NCBI GenBank assembly: GCA_035235625.1
Contig: CP141145.1
Span: forward strand, 35,940,668-36,004,667
Source of the DNA: Saururus chinensis
Lineage: Eukaryota > Streptophyta > Magnoliopsida > Piperales > Saururaceae
Reading direction: 5' to 3'
Length of the DNA: 64,000 nt
Shown here: piece after piece, positions 45,904 through 58,669 of the stretch
How the letters are laid out: each line of letters begins with the position of its first letter
Position numbering within the stretch: the first letter of the stretch is position 1
Made by a program: the position numbers and the translations under genes
The notes under the pieces: model-generated
The model's input: only the letters and a program-made list of their open reading frames with translations
Told to the model about the DNA's origin: nothing
Databases searched by the model: none

Positions 45904-48880
45904 TACCATATGTCTCCATGCAATTATCTCCTTACCCCTTAACTTCTTATCTAGTGTGTTCCCTGCCTTGTCCTCTGGCCCTCACCCCACCTCTCTTATC
46001 CTGGTCTTGTCTCCCCCTTACCCGCCTCACCCTCACCTAAATGTTAGGTAAGAGCAATGAGATAGCCCTTCTTTTTACCCATGACCTCTTATTTATAACA
46101 TTTTAGTTTAAAAGATGGGAGCAACCCCTTCTTGACCGCGTAAGGCTAAGGGTATAAGGCCAAGGTTAAAGTAGCATACGGCTAGGATAAAATATCTTGC
46201 AAGAGCTGTGCTGGAGAAGGGGTAGGCATGGGGTAATGAAATGTTAAAAAATATAGTTGAAATAGATGAATGCGTGAGAGAATTTAATAAATCTAACTCA
46301 GGTATTTAAGAAAGGGGGTAAGGAGTAGTTTATTGTAGTGTCTTAAAAATTGGACTGGCTGGGCTAAACAAACTGAGTTCGATCAGCACTCGGGTCATAT
46401 ACCAGTCAAACCTTAAGTTCTACCTAGTTGAACCAAATTTATGCTTTGTTGAAGTTGAACCAGGAAAGTCTGATACCACGTCAATTTTAAAAATGCTGGT
46501 TTATTAAGGTTTATATGGTACTGAGAAGCGTTTTTCGTGCTTCCTTCAGTGAGCCAAGCTTAAGGAAAACATATGGAGCTTTCATTTTCAAGATTGCTTG
46601 GGTGCAAATGCTAAGCACAAATGCTAGTGCATGCCATTGATCTTGAAAATAAATATTTTATATATATTCTTTAAACTCAGCTTATTTTCAATTTTCAATT
46701 TTCAAAGTAGAACATCAAAAATACATTTATAGCATTATGACATTGTAAAAAAAAATCTAATCTAATCAGACAAAAAAATTGGCTTATGTTTGGGCTTTAG
46801 GGCCCGTTCCATAACGCCGACACTTTGGTGGTTTTAGGCTGAATGGCCCAACTCATTCAGACCTAAACCCGGGTTTAACATGTTCAAGTTCAGATATAGC
46901 AAACGCCTCTCGAGTCTCGACCATGTTTGGAAGAACCTAATGAAAACAATGGACCCAGGTCCCATCCTATGTATGGACGTGTTAAGCCCGGTTGATGTCA
47001 TTGAGATTAAAACCACCAAACTGTCTAGTCGTATATTGAGGCTTACAAGGGGGCCGCAAAACCAAAAACTAAGCCACTTGACGGATTCAACCTTATAGTA
47101 TAACCACATTTTGGCCCTAATACAAGGTGGGCCACATAAGCTGGGACAGTTTCTCTCCTCGTCGCTAAAATTTTTTGGATTGGAAAGAGAACAAACTTTT
47201 TTTACAATTCAACGGTTCGGCATGCAGTAGGCTCATGTGCCTATCTTCCTCGTAAACAACCTTCGGAGAGGACGTTTCGTACCAATTGGTGTGCCAGAGA
47301 CTTGTACGAACAGCTCAACCTAAGTTAACGTGGTCTATGGAAAGTCAGATTGTGTTTGGCAGGTCCTGAAAATTAGAAAATGAGAAACCATAGCAGCCAG
47401 AACTCAGAAGCTAGCCCATGTGAAGCTTGATGGCTTGTTAGGCATGCAAGGAGGGAATTTTCTTCCGCCAATCACAAAACTGAACCTGGGCTTGCTCTTG
47501 ATCTGGGTCATTAGTCTTCCCCCTGATTGGGATCTTTGAGTCCACATATTTCTGCGGTTCTTTCACACATGGTCATATTACACACTAAAAGAATTTACCC
47601 ATAAGTCTTTTTAACTGAGTTTTAATTGTATAGAATATGTAGGTCTCACATAAAACTCACTTTAGCAACTGCTTTTTAAGTTCGTTCACACAGGACGCGG
47701 AAACGTCACAAGTCAAACAATGGTGTCAAAGTCGACGATCAGAACTATAGAGACTAGCCTATCAATTCGAATGGCCCATATTAATATAGCATTTGACAAA
47801 CCAAGTAGGACTTAAATTAACCTTCTAGTTTCCACTAGGGGAGTTACAGATTGCCTGAATAGGAGGGTACTTTTACCTGATTAGGAAAATCATGGCATAA
47901 AAATGAGTTGGGCACACGGTCTCTGACGAAAAAAGGCTTGATAGCGACGTTTAATTAATTCATAAACGACCCTAATTTAAATTGCATATATAATCATGTT
48001 CTGCTCTATAGCTTGCTGCTCTACTTAGGTGGAAAGCCATGTTTTCGTCACCCTAATTGCCAACTAGACTGCGATCAAAAGAAGAACCTTCTCTTACCTC
48101 TTTCACTATTTCTTTACCATTTGACTGATCCTTTAATGCATACGCGTTTCAGAGCCTGACAGAGTTCTGCATCTTCCCCTAACAAGGCCAAAATTCGGCT
48201 CACACAGAACCCGGCGCAGACTTTGTTTCGTCTTCACCCATAATTTATACTGTACATACATATGTTCATGTTCATGCAGACAGTTGATTTGTCAGAGTAT
48301 GAAATGTTAGGCATCATCATCTAAGTCAAACCCATGCATTATTCTTCCGTCTTCTCTAATTATAATAATCAGTTGGCAACCGATCCGGACACCTTAATGA
48401 AATCATGCATTTCATGAATTATGAGCACCTGCAGTCTTGTGTTGATAATGATAAATTAGTTCCTTACGCATCCTCTAAGAGTTAAACAAACAATCGCATT
48501 GTCCATTGACCTGACGAACTTTCTTTGGTCATAACACATGGGCCGAGCTTACTGATAATGTGTGAAACCAATTGGCCATGATTTTGACATGAAAAATATA
48601 AATTTATAGTAATATTATTTCTGTCTTTGTTTTTTTCGAAAGATATCATTTCTGACTTCAATCCTAGCTAGCTACATATACAATTGTCTTCATTAGATCA
48701 AATGAATGCATACGCTGATTTATGTGCTTAACATGGATACCACGAGGTATAATTTAGACCTCTCCTATACATACTTTCATCGTTGAACCAACCTCTCAAT
48801 ATTTCCTATAAATTCCATGCTATCCCAGCCAACCACTGAAGCTATCTCTTAACTCTCTCGGTTTCTTCATCTCACCAGAC
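45904..48880. other. Intergenic region upstream of the STIG1-like gene
   Basis: Nearly 3 kb without a supported gene. ORFs at 46834-47109 and 46880-47098 overlap in opposite frames and lack recognisable content. GGGCCCGTTCCATAACG at 46800 resembles a hAT- or Harbinger-type transposon end, but no matching partner was found. The promoter of the STIG1-like gene lies at the right end. TATAAAT at 48807-48813, 68 bp before the ATG, is a plausible TATA box. Confidence 0.5.
48807..48813 (+). promoter_or_regulatory. Putative TATA box of the STIG1-like gene
   Basis: TATAAAT lies 68 bp upstream of the start codon at 48881, which allows a transcription start about 30 bp downstream and a short 5' UTR. 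The call is positional only. Confidence 0.5.
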
Positions 48881-49339
48881 ATGAAGCCCGCCAAGGCTTT
48901 CTTCTTCCTTGCACTGACCTTGGCCATAGTCATAGCTGGTGCTGCCGCAACTATTACTGAAGAAGTTGAAGAAACAGTTGCAGTCTCGTTGGAACCCCAC
49001 GTGACTTCGGAAGAATCCGATGTGGAGCAGCCTATCTCGATGGAAGGGGTTCGCCGTATCCTTTCCCATACGAGATCCAACGCAAAAACTTGCGATAAGA
49101 ACCCTAAAATTTGCCATGCCAAGGGAAGCCCGGGGCACCACTGTTGCAAGAAAAAATGTGTAAACCTAAGCACAGACAAACTCAACTGTGGGCTGTGTGG
49201 GAAGAAGTGCAGGTACGGTGAGATGTGCTGCAAGGGGCGCTGCGTCAACATATTATTTGATAAGAAGCACTGTGGGAGTTGCAACAATAAGTGCAAGAAG
49301 GGGCATTACTGCGTCTATGGACTCTGCAACTATGCCTAA
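48881..49339 (+). CDS. STIG1-like secreted cysteine-rich protein
   Basis: Single exon, 152 aa. Residues 1-23 (MKPAKAFFFLALTLAIVIAG, then AAA) form a typical signal peptide. An acidic linker (about 24-65) follows, with RRILSH before the domain. The C-terminal Stig1 domain has 16 Cys in spaced repeats (CVNLSTDKLNCGLCGKKC and CCKGRCVNILFDKKHCGSC). STIG1 proteins are secreted to the apoplast; in tobacco and petunia they act on stigma exudate, and the tomato protein binds pollen receptor kinases. Which member of the family this is cannot be told from sequence alone. Most family members are intronless, as here. The opposite-strand ORF (48820-49296) is a shadow. Confidence 0.95.
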   Translation: MKPAKAFFFLALTLAIVIAGAAATITEEVEETVAVSLEPHVTSEESDVEQPISMEGVRRILSHTRSNAKTCDKNPKICHAKGSPGHHCCKKKCVNLSTDKLNCGLCGKKCRYGEMCCKGRCVNILFDKKHCGSCNNKCKKGHYCVYGLCNYA

Positions 49340-50061
49340 GCAATGAAGAGCATGTCTGCACAGGTCATTCTTTTGTTGTAAATCCTTAGAAAGGAGCTCC
49401 ATAAATATTGTGAATTTTAAAATTCCAAAATGAGGAATAAAGGCTATTTATATATTTCTTTTTTATATTTTTTTGGAAGAACTTGTTCTTTTTATTTTTG
49501 GTAAATTTTTTTTTTGGAACTTCACTTGGAAGAATTTGTATAGTAGTTTTTAGAACATGGATACGGGAAAGGGAAGCGTCATGGCATTTAGCTCTATTCA
49601 AATTAATTATAGCTCCTCTTGGTGTTATAGTTAGTATAAGTGATGCTTGGATCAAAATAAAAATTGATGGAGCAAATGTTTTTTCAAAGAGTCCCGTTTA
49701 TATATACGTGCATGGTGTACGGACACTTTAAGTTAAAATCGTGCGACTCATGTTATTCACGGGGTAGGTAGGTTTAGTTCTGCCTGCCTGCCTCGTTACA
49801 CATGCTAGATCTTAGTATGATAGTGCATGATGCGTCATGCGATTCAAGTATAACTCTACACGTATTGACTTTTTCCTTTCTTAAATTCATACATAATAAA
49901 AAAACTTAGAGAATATTAAGATCAACATGAAGCATAATTCTAGACTAAGTTAGGGTCTCACTACTAATCTATGGTATTCCATTTTCCTATTTCGTTATTA
50001 CTGCCGAGAATGCTTTTTTTTTATTCGGAGTTGCCCAAGTCAACTAGATCAAAAAATATTA

Positions 50062-50259
50062 CTCTCTTTATCTTATATTAATTGTTACAGAAAAATAGTG
50101 GTTTTTATTGAATGGTAAAACTTGCATGTATGAGAAGGGAAAATAAGCTTATGATATTTTTTTAAAGTACCTAATCATTTAAATTGAACAAAATAGAGCT
50201 ATTAATATGAAACATTTTTTTTCTTTCTAAATAGAGCTATAAATTTTAGACCGAGGGAG
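50062..50259. mobile_element. Stowaway-like MITE
   Basis: The left end CTCTCTTTATCTTATATTAAT and the right end AAATTTTAGACCGAGGGAG are inverted with decay, flanked by TA. Internal blocks (GCATGTATGAGAAGGGAAAA, AAGCTTATGATATTTTTTTAA) match the element at 23046-23236 in inverse order, so both belong to one family. Confidence 0.75.
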
Positions 50260-50627
50260 TATAAACTTCCGCGTCACTTAATTCACTTGTAACCTAGTCA
50301 CTCCACATGCAAACACATTAGCAATTGTCACAAATTTCAAAATCGAGTTTTGGTTTGGTCCAGGTTTGCAAAAAATTAGATAAATACGGAAATAGTTCCA
50401 ATGTCCATCTAATAAGCAGTTACATAGTTTTTATTCTTCTTTTATATATAATGTAAGTTTTTAAAGCTAAACAATAAAAATATTCATCAAAGTTTGTTGA
50501 AATTAAGCAAATCACAAAATTAGGAGAATATTCAAAAGATTATTTGTTTGGGCACTAATTCAACTATATTAACCAATCAAAATTTGGAGAATTTTGTCAC
50601 GATGATCAGCCACTTTCTTTTCTAATA

Positions 50628-50731
50628 CTCCATCAGTCTTATATTAATAACTTCATTTAGTTTTTTAAAATGAAATAAAACTAATTTATTTTGAAAAACT
50701 AAATAGAGCTATTAATTTAGGACGGAAATAG
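50628..50731. mobile_element. Short Stowaway-like MITE
   Basis: Ends CTCCATCAGTCTTATATTAAT and ATTAATTTAGGACGGAAATAG, flanked by TA. At 104 bp it is a shortened relative of 50062-50259. Confidence 0.7.
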
Positions 50732-51549
50732 TATATTTTACTTTAAAGTAAGTGTATATCTTAATTTTGAAGTTTTACACTATTTAAACTTCCAAAATTT
50801 TACTTGAAAAAAGTCACAATTTCAATGTTTACATTACTTGAATTGCTTTAGGTTAATGAAATACCAAGGGTGGGCTGGGGGATAAGTGAATTTCCTAAGG
50901 CTAATGCAATAAAATACCAAGGGCAGGCCGGGGGAGCAAGTTCTATAGATTCAAAGGATATTTTTTTATGTCCTCTGCATTCTAAATACTATTATAAGCT
51001 GTTTTTTGTTAACAAATTGTTATTGGTCAAATACATGGTTCCTATATGGAATTTTTTTAGGTGGGGAGATGCGTTGAACATAGTATTCTTTTGAGAATGG
51101 TGTGCACATAAAATTGGCTCTTCCTAGGTTTGACATTATTTTTTATGGTTAAGCATTCCCACGTTGACTTGAGAGAAAGTTTTGTGAAGGCTGTTAGAAA
51201 CTGTGTTACCTAAAAACCTAGATTTGTTAAGGATTGTTGAAAAAAGGACACTAAGCCCAATTAATAAATTATAATTCCAAACTATTAAATTATCCAACAC
51301 TCCTATGCATGAATGAGGGAACAAACACAAACACAAAAGCTGATTTTCTCACCCAAGACCACTTTGCTTTAACTCTACGAGAGATACAATGTTGCCTTGG
51401 AACTCCAACAATTAAGGAATGACCCGAAAAAAACATATCTAATTAATATTATTCAAATTTGGAGAAATCTAGCCCACACTACAACTATAGGCAAGCTAGT
51501 GAGAGTTCCCCCTACCTCCAAAACATAACTAGGGGCCTAAGTGAATGTC

Positions 51550-52212
51550 GTATTAGAAATTTCATGTTGAACAATCTAAATTTGATGAAGAACACACAAA
51601 GAATGACTTCAAATCGTGTAGAGTAGAATTTTTCTTATGGAAATATTTGCCCTCTTTTGTAAAACAAATTGTTGTGGTATTCTCAAGCAAATTCTCCCCC
51701 TAGCATAATCAATCTTATAGGATCCGCATTTAGCAAAAGTGAAGAATCCTCTTGTTCTCTCCTTGAGACTTTTGTGAAAATGTTGGCAAGTTTAGATTTT
51801 TAGGAAACACACAAAAAACATACACATTGCATATTTATGTATAAAATATGTAGAAAAGTCACCCTAAGCGAAGAGACATCGAAACTTTTTGAAAATAGAC
51901 ATTTCTCGTCGTTAAAATATGAAATAGTATGTGCAACGATTGATCATCCACATATAGCAATCAATCACTCCTAAAAAAAACACTCACAATTATTCGACTG
52001 ATCATTCGCCCCACTTATAGCTATCGATCATTTTTGGAAAAGTAAATCACTGTCCTTTTATCGATTGATCAAAAATAAACTAATCGGTCGACATAAAAAA
52101 AAAGTATACGTAAAACTTTCCCGTGAATTATTAATTGATTGAACTCGGTGATATATCAATTCACACACCGATCAATCACTCTAAAGCTTTTATCATAAAA
52201 ATTCAACTATCC
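51550..52212 (-). repeat. Copia B 3' LTR
   Basis: It aligns with 59593-60270. The part at 51930-52165 is rich in GATCGATCAAT-like palindromes (TCGATCATTTTT, ATCGATTGATC), also present in the partner LTR. Confidence 0.8.
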
Positions 52213-52867
52213 CCCACTTTTTATTGTAAAAAATAAATATTAAACAAGCCAACATTTCCATTGACACTTCACTAAATACAAAAAGTTTTTTTTTCAAATT
52301 GAACCCAAATTAATACAAAATTTACAAAGTTAAGCAAACATTTGTGGTATATAGCTGGTATTGAACTACCTACTCTAGATACAAAGTCGGTAACTCCATA
52401 CCCAAAAAAATATCAACCCTCTATGAGAAGAACATAAACTCATACTTAACACTTATTTGGCTATGTGCTATCCTTTAGGAAATAAACCATTTCTTTCCAT
52501 AAGAAGCGACACTACTTCTATGTCCCTATAGGTGAAGTTCTCCCATGTCTTTGTCACTTTGTCATATTACTTGAATATAATTAAGAGCTTAAAAGCTCAA
52601 CCTTCACAAGTGACATTCACAATGAATTCCTTAAAGAAGTTCACACAACATGATAGATATAGCGGCATTGGATTAGCCACAACTTGATGTCCAACAACAA
52701 GTTTATAATCCATTCAGCTTCTTTGCCCATCATAACTAAGGCAATGAACTTAGATTCCATAGTTAAATGAGAGATAACAGTTTGTTTCTTAGAAGCCCAA
52801 GATATGCTCTACCTCCTAGGGTAAAAACTCATCCCAAGGTGGATTTGTTATCCCTAACGCTAGTCAT

Positions 52868-53380
52868 CTAATTAGCATCTATATATCCTTCAAGGACAAT
52901 CAAATAATCCCCATAATAAAGTTTATAATCCTCAGTATGTTTGAGATAACCAAAGATTCTTTCAATTACCTTATAATGCTTGCCTTTAGGATTGTTTGTG
53001 TACCTACTCAATTTATAAATATCATATGCAATATTTGGCCTAGTGCAATGCATGACACACATCACATTACCAATGACTAGAAAGCTCTAGTTGGGCAATT
53101 GATCTTCTAGTATTTGCATTTAGGGTAAGACTATTATCACATGGGGTAAGAAAATCTTTAAATCCAAGATGATTAAATTTTGTAAGAATTTTGTGAATGT
53201 AATGTGACTGATCCAAAACATAACCCCACTATGCCTTGTCACCTTGGTACCTAGGATTGTATCAACTTCACTCAAACACTTCATCTTAAAGTTAGAAGTC
53301 AAATACTCCTTAGTTTTAGTCGCTCCCACTATGTTGATACTCATAATCAATACATCATCCACATATAAGTATACAACCAT
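52868..53380 (-). pseudogene. Copia B reverse transcriptase and RNase H fragments
   Basis: Minus-strand frames: YLYVDDVLIMSINIVGATKT (YVDD motif, 53120-53380), then CTRPNIAYDIYKLSRYT and IERIFGYLKHTEDYKLYYG (52868-53065). A frame shift at about 53080-53120 separates them. The end of RNase H downstream is degraded. Confidence 0.85.
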
Positions 53381-53780
53381 GAAATAGGCTTTATTAGACT
53401 TAGTCTAAATGCACTCGTCAATGTAATTATGCTTAAATCTACTTAATAGAATGACAATCAAACTTCTCATGTCATATAAGAACTTCACAAGTTTGAATAC
53501 TTATTTTCTCTTGACCTAGAAGCACAAAACCTTCCGGTTGGTTCATGTAGATCTCTTCAACGGGATTTCTATTTAAAAATATAGTTTTAACATCCATTTG
53601 ATGTATGCATAGTTTAAAAATAGATGCTAATATAAACAATATTCCAATAAAAGTGAGATGCGCTACATGAGCATAAGTGTCGAAATAATTAATTCATTCT
53701 TCCTACCCGAAACCTTCAACTACTAATATAGCTTTGAAGGTACAAGTCGTGCAATTGGGATTGTATTTCTTCTTAAATAC

Positions 53781-54583
53781 TTATTTACACCCAATTGACT
53801 TAAAGTCATGAGGTAAATCAGCTAAGACCCATGTATTATTGGACATTATGAAGTCCATCTCATCTTCAATAGTTTCCTTCCAAAAAGAAGAATCTTGAAA
53901 AGTCATTGCCTTTTTATAGGTCCTAGAATCATCCTCCACATTGAGAACAATCGGTATTTTGTTGAAAATATGTTCCCTTTCAGCTTCTGCAAGAAATAGA
54001 ATATGATATGAAGATATAAAATTTGGATGAAGAGTCTTTTCCAATCTAGGTTTTGTTCTCCTTCTCAATCTAAATGAAGGTTTAGGAACCACCTCGATTT
54101 CAGTATAGTTATCTACTTCAATCCTATGTGGATCTTGAATTTGTGGGTCTTGTCGTTTAGAATCCACAATAAAAGTTGTTTTCAAAAATTCAACATCTCT
54201 ATATTTAACAATTATATATATTTGACTCCATATCAAGTAATCTGAATGACTTACTATGTTTAGTATATCCCATAAATACATATTTAATGATTTTAGGACC
54301 CAACTTGGTCCTTTTAGGATCAAGGGCCTTATAGTAAGCCACACACCCCCACAACTTTCAAGTATGCTAAATTTGGCTTCCGTCTCTTCCATAATTCATA
54401 TGGATTTTGAGGTGGTTTCCTAATTGAAATCCGATTCAACACATGACATACAATCAATAAAGCTTCATGCCATAAGTTCAAAGGTACATATGTATGCAAA
54501 ATAATAGAATTCACCATCTCAACCAATGTACGATTTTTCCTCTTGGCTAAACCATTTTGTTGAAGTGTATAAGGTATAGTCAC
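53781..54583 (-). pseudogene. Copia B integrase C-terminus and linker
   Basis: MTIPYTLQQNGLAKRKNRTL and NRISIRKPPQNPYELWKRRK on the minus strand (54329-54583) are the end of the integrase core. The next frame (53781-54392) reads into the start of the reverse transcriptase: EDDSRTYKKAMTFQDSSFWK and EMDFIMSNNTWVLADLP. The two frames overlap with a frame shift near 54340-54390. Confidence 0.85.
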
Positions 54584-54739
54584 CTCATGAATAATTCTAT
54601 TTTATTCACAATACCTTGAAAAATCCTTTAAAAGATATTCGCCAGCTCTATCGAAGCAAAGAGCTTTAATTTTCTTTTCAACTTGGCTTTCAACTTCAAA
54701 TTTGCAAACTTTGAAAATATTGAAATCTTAATCTTTTGT

Positions 54740-55006
54740 TCACAAAAGGTAAACATAAGTAAACCTTGAAAAATCATAGATAAAAGTAATAAAATATTTT
54801 TTACCATTACATAAATATCTCATGCGCTCAAACACCCCATTTTGGGACAACATAAATTTATCTAATTCAAGTACAATTTTGAAGCTTTTCTTACATAAAA
54901 TGTCTATTGAGACAAAATTCTTTCTCATGTTGCGAACATGAAACACATTAGTCAATGTGAGTTTTTTTTTGGGATATGAAGTTGAGTTCAATAACTGTTG
55001 TGCCAA
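54740..55006 (-). pseudogene. Copia B pre-integrase and integrase N-terminal region
   Basis: The minus frame reads LTNVFHVRNMRKNFVSIDIL, then [20 protein letters not shown], the start of the rve core. The GAG-pre-integrase zinc segment between them appears largely deleted: KFMLSQNGVFERMRYLC jumps directly to GKKYFITF. Confidence 0.8.
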
Positions 55007-55099
55007 TGACTTGTGCTCAATTTTGGTACCCCATTTGAACCTCTTGCCTAACGGTCACTTCAATGTAATGTTTTTGAAATGATTTATTGTTTCACACAT

Positions 55100-55777
55100 G
55101 GACTGTAGCATATTAGTCAAGCCACCAACTCTCATTGTAATATGCCATATTTACCTTTGTAATCATAGCCACAAAATTCTCACTTTCTTCGACATTGTTT
55201 GTGGTGTTAGTGCTAGAATTAGTCTTCATCTCTTTCTACTTGTAGACGTAATGCCCATTTTCACCACAAACAACACAAGTTGCTTGTTGAGATTTTCTCA
55301 TTTGAAAATTCTTCTGGAATTTCCTCTTGTTGGGGTTAGAATTACGGGCTTCCACATAGTTGGCCATTAAATCATAGAAAGACTTCCTTTTTTTGTCTCT
55401 CAACCGGGATTCTTCTTCAATATGAAGATTTTGTTGAATTTAATTGCCCTTGAGTAGAATTCTCCGATTTGTACAAGAGCTTTTTCTAAAATTCTTTTCA
55501 TGAAGATGGAAATTTTGCTATAATTGCTCATACCTAAAAACTTTGGGGTTTTTTTATTTGGCACTCAACTAGTTGATAATTTGCTCAAAATCATAACATT
55601 GATTAAGTATAGGCTTGTTGTCAACGATCTGATATTCAAAATACTTACAAATCAAGTATTTATTCATACATTGCTCTTCCATTTTATATTTGAATTCAAA
55701 CACAAACTAAATTTCTTTCATTGCCTTCTTTTTTGTGTAAGTATTGAAAAGACAATCCAACAACATGCATGTTGAGA
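55100..55777 (-). pseudogene. Copia B gag C-terminal part with zinc knuckle
   Basis: The minus strand shows EEESRIRDKKESFYDLMAN, ARNSNPNKRKFQKNFQMRK and CVVCGENGHYVYK (CCHC knuckle, one position replaced). It ends at WWLD plus a stop at the protease active site near 55110. Upstream it stops at the solo LTR junction (55777) and resumes at 59326. Confidence 0.8.
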
Positions 55778-57989
55778 ATATGTGTAATGTCATGTTTTCT
55801 AATTATGTCTAACTTGAGGGGTTAAGGGTAATTATATAATTTTATATAAATTTTATGGGGATTCAAGAGATGAAATCTTGTATGTGGGTAGAGTTAAAAG
55901 TAACGAGAGTAACGAATCGAAGAACACATAAAATAGAGGCCGCGAGAAACGTTACAACCTCGAGAAGTATGCTATAATAGGTGGGACCCACTTAAAAAGT
56001 ATGGGATAACCTACTCATGTGGGTCTAGTTATGAATAATTTGTCAATATGAGTCCATTGGTACCAAGAATGCGCAGTTTCGACTTTGGGGTAAGAAGATA
56101 TCACGTTTTGAAGTTGGGATAATATTTGAATTAAAATAATAATTTAAATTGAAAAAGTGTCAAAATTGCTGGTGTCATTGATTATGCCTGTGGTTGGAGA
56201 GTTTTGGTGCGGGGCTTGCAAGAATGCGGGTTGTATGCATGCAGCATGCAGGTGCGCATATCACGAGCGTGCTTGCAATGTTGCCTCCTCACAGATGTGT
56301 GACACGTGTTGTGGCGTGTGCATGCATCACTCTGTTTGCTTGAGGGGTTTTTATTTATAAATAGGAAACATGTGTGATTTTCTAGAAGAATTTTCTTGCC
56401 CATTTTGAGTCCGATTTTGACCGTTTAAGAGGTACTCTTAGCAAATTCAAGGGTGTTCTACGCAATGGAAGCATTTACTCATCTAGTTGGCAACTCTAGA
56501 GAGGGGAAACAACTTGGGGTATGAGGAGGATTTGTCTGACACCCTCAGGTTGAAAGAGAAACATATATTATAAGGACCCTCATATTTAAACCGGTTTTGG
56601 TTTTCTTTAATTATGGGTTATCGTGAGATTTACGCGTTTTCTGATCTTATTCGGTGATTTCGTAAATAAATAGTGTTTGCGATAGTTTTAATCAAAATTA
56701 ACTTCAACATTAGTAGTTTTAAGTGATTTTAAACCAAATGTGAATTTTTGAGATTTTTTAGAATTTTCACTATTTTCCCAAAAATTAGGGTTTTGGCGGG
56801 ACCCCTGTGGACCCCACCTCGAAAAATTTATTTTTCTGTCAAATGAACCTAGACATATACTTAAGGTCCCACAAAAATTTTTAGAATTTTATTAGGCTTA
56901 AATTGTGCTTAAATTTGTAAAATACCCACTTTTAGCCTACTTTTCATATTTACACCCCAAAACTTACCTATGCCTACCCCAACCCTTACTATAAAAGGGC
57001 AAACCAGAGCCATTTCCATTTTTGGGAATAGGCTAAGGAAGGAGGGCTGACCTAATCCCCACTTAGGCCCGAATTAGAAGCCGATTAAGGTAAGCTTGCT
57101 CTAATTAAGCACTAATCCATGACTCTTCTCTTTATTTCTTCCAAATCTATCATTTTCCCCTTTGATTCAATTCGTTTTTGACCATCAAAAGCTACTGATT
57201 TGTGTTTTACTACAAACCCTAATATTCAAAATTCGATTTTTACTACCAACAAGCCCTAGATCTATGGTTTAATTAGGGATTTCTTGGGTAAATCAATTTC
57301 TATTAGAGTTTAATTCAAACTCATTGTGTTTTCAAGGATTTCAAGAAGGGTGACTCTTCAATCCGAGCTTAATCAAGTGCTGAGGTAATGGGTCTTCGAA
57401 ATCTCTGTTTATCCATGGTAAAACTCTTCATTTTTGGCTTATTTCTAAATGGTTTGCTTGATTTAGTGTGTTAATGGTAAGATTAGAAAATGGAATTATT
57501 TAAAACTCACCCCTCTTTTGTGTTTTGATTTGGGGCTGCGTGGTGCGACACGCAGACGGACAGGATTGCCTCTTTGAGGAAAGGTCAGAGGTAGCTTGGG
57601 TGTGATGATGGAGATCGTTGCGTGACTTACCTTCATTTATTTCATGCTTTATGTTCGAACGTTTGTGTAGGGTTCTTGTTTGGATTTATGTCATATTTTG
57701 CAGTTGTGATGCTTATGACTTATTTTGAGCCGGTGTGGGCTTTACTTAACTAAGCTTGTGGGTTTGAGATTGTTGTTTACTTTGTGATAAGCAACACATT
57801 TTCTCCCTTTTTATTTACTCTTGCTCAAAGGATTGTACGCACTCCGTGTTTCTGTTAATCGCCCGTGGTTAGGGATTAAGTCTTCCACTAGATTATTTTC
57901 TCAATTTTCACTTCGTCGCCCCCGTGCGCTTGACCGGCCCCTGGACTGGGTTCGGCTCGGGTCGGGCATCGCCGGGGCGTGACATATAT

Positions 57990-58610
57990 AGCTCAGAGTA
58001 AGGGGAGGCTCCATTTGCCACCTACAGGTGCAAAATATGAGAAGTGTCTTTGGGTAAGGGAAGATTTTATCCACCACCTACAATAATAGAAAGTGAGAAG
58101 TGTCCCCAGGTAAGGGGAGGTTCTGTTTGCCGCCTATAGGTACAAAAAGTGAGAAGTGTATTAGGGTAAGGGGAGGTTCTATTTGCCGTCTATGGACCCG
58201 GGAAGTGAGAAGCGTCCCCAGGTAAGGGGAGGTTTTGTCTATTATCTATGGGCGCAAAATGTGAGAAGTGTATCTGGGTAAGGGGATGTTCTATCTATGC
58301 CTATGGGCGCGGAAAGTGAGGAGCATTCCCGGGTAAGGGGAGGCTTTGTCTGCCATCTAAGGGCATGAAAAGTGAGAAGTGTCTCCGGGTAATGAGAGGT
58401 TCTGCCTGCTGCATACGAACGTGCAAAGTATACTACGTCTATGGGAAAAAAAGAGGTTTTGTCAGTCACCTTAGGGTGTAAAGAGAGAGAAAAGCCCTAG
58501 GAAAGGGAAGTGTCTACTTGTTGCCTTTAGGCACAATGAGAGAGAAACGTTCCAGAGCAAAAGGAGGCTATGCCCACTGTCTTTGAACTGAAGGGGAAAA
58601 TGCTCTGAAG
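57990..58610 (+). repeat. ~60-bp minisatellite in solo LTR copy 3
   Basis: About eight to ten units of the form GTGAGAAGTGTCCCCGGGTA followed by AGGGGAGGTTCTGTCTGCC and GCCTATGGGCGC. They are well conserved in the middle and degenerate at the 3' end. The minus ORF at 58242-58469 is a product of the repeat. Confidence 0.88.
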
Positions 58611-58669
58611 GAAGGAGAAACTCCAAACACTACTACTTTTAGAACTATAAGGGAGTATCTGATTTTCTT

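Larger units (their letters stand above)
49340..51549. other. Intergenic region between the STIG1-like gene and Copia B
   Basis: Contains the 3' UTR of the STIG1-like gene and AT-rich sequence with at least two Stowaway-like MITEs (listed separately). AATACCAAGGGYRGGCYGGGG occurs twice in direct order near 50860 and 50912. Small ORFs (49386, 49483, 50870, 51136) have no recognisable content. Confidence 0.5.

Noticed and set aside
46800..47110. Possible transposon end GGGCCCGTTCCATAACG
   Set aside because: No partner terminus or target duplication was found.
48820..49296. 158-aa minus ORF opposite the STIG1-like gene
   Set aside because: Shadow frame; the plus frame has a signal peptide and a conserved Cys-rich domain.
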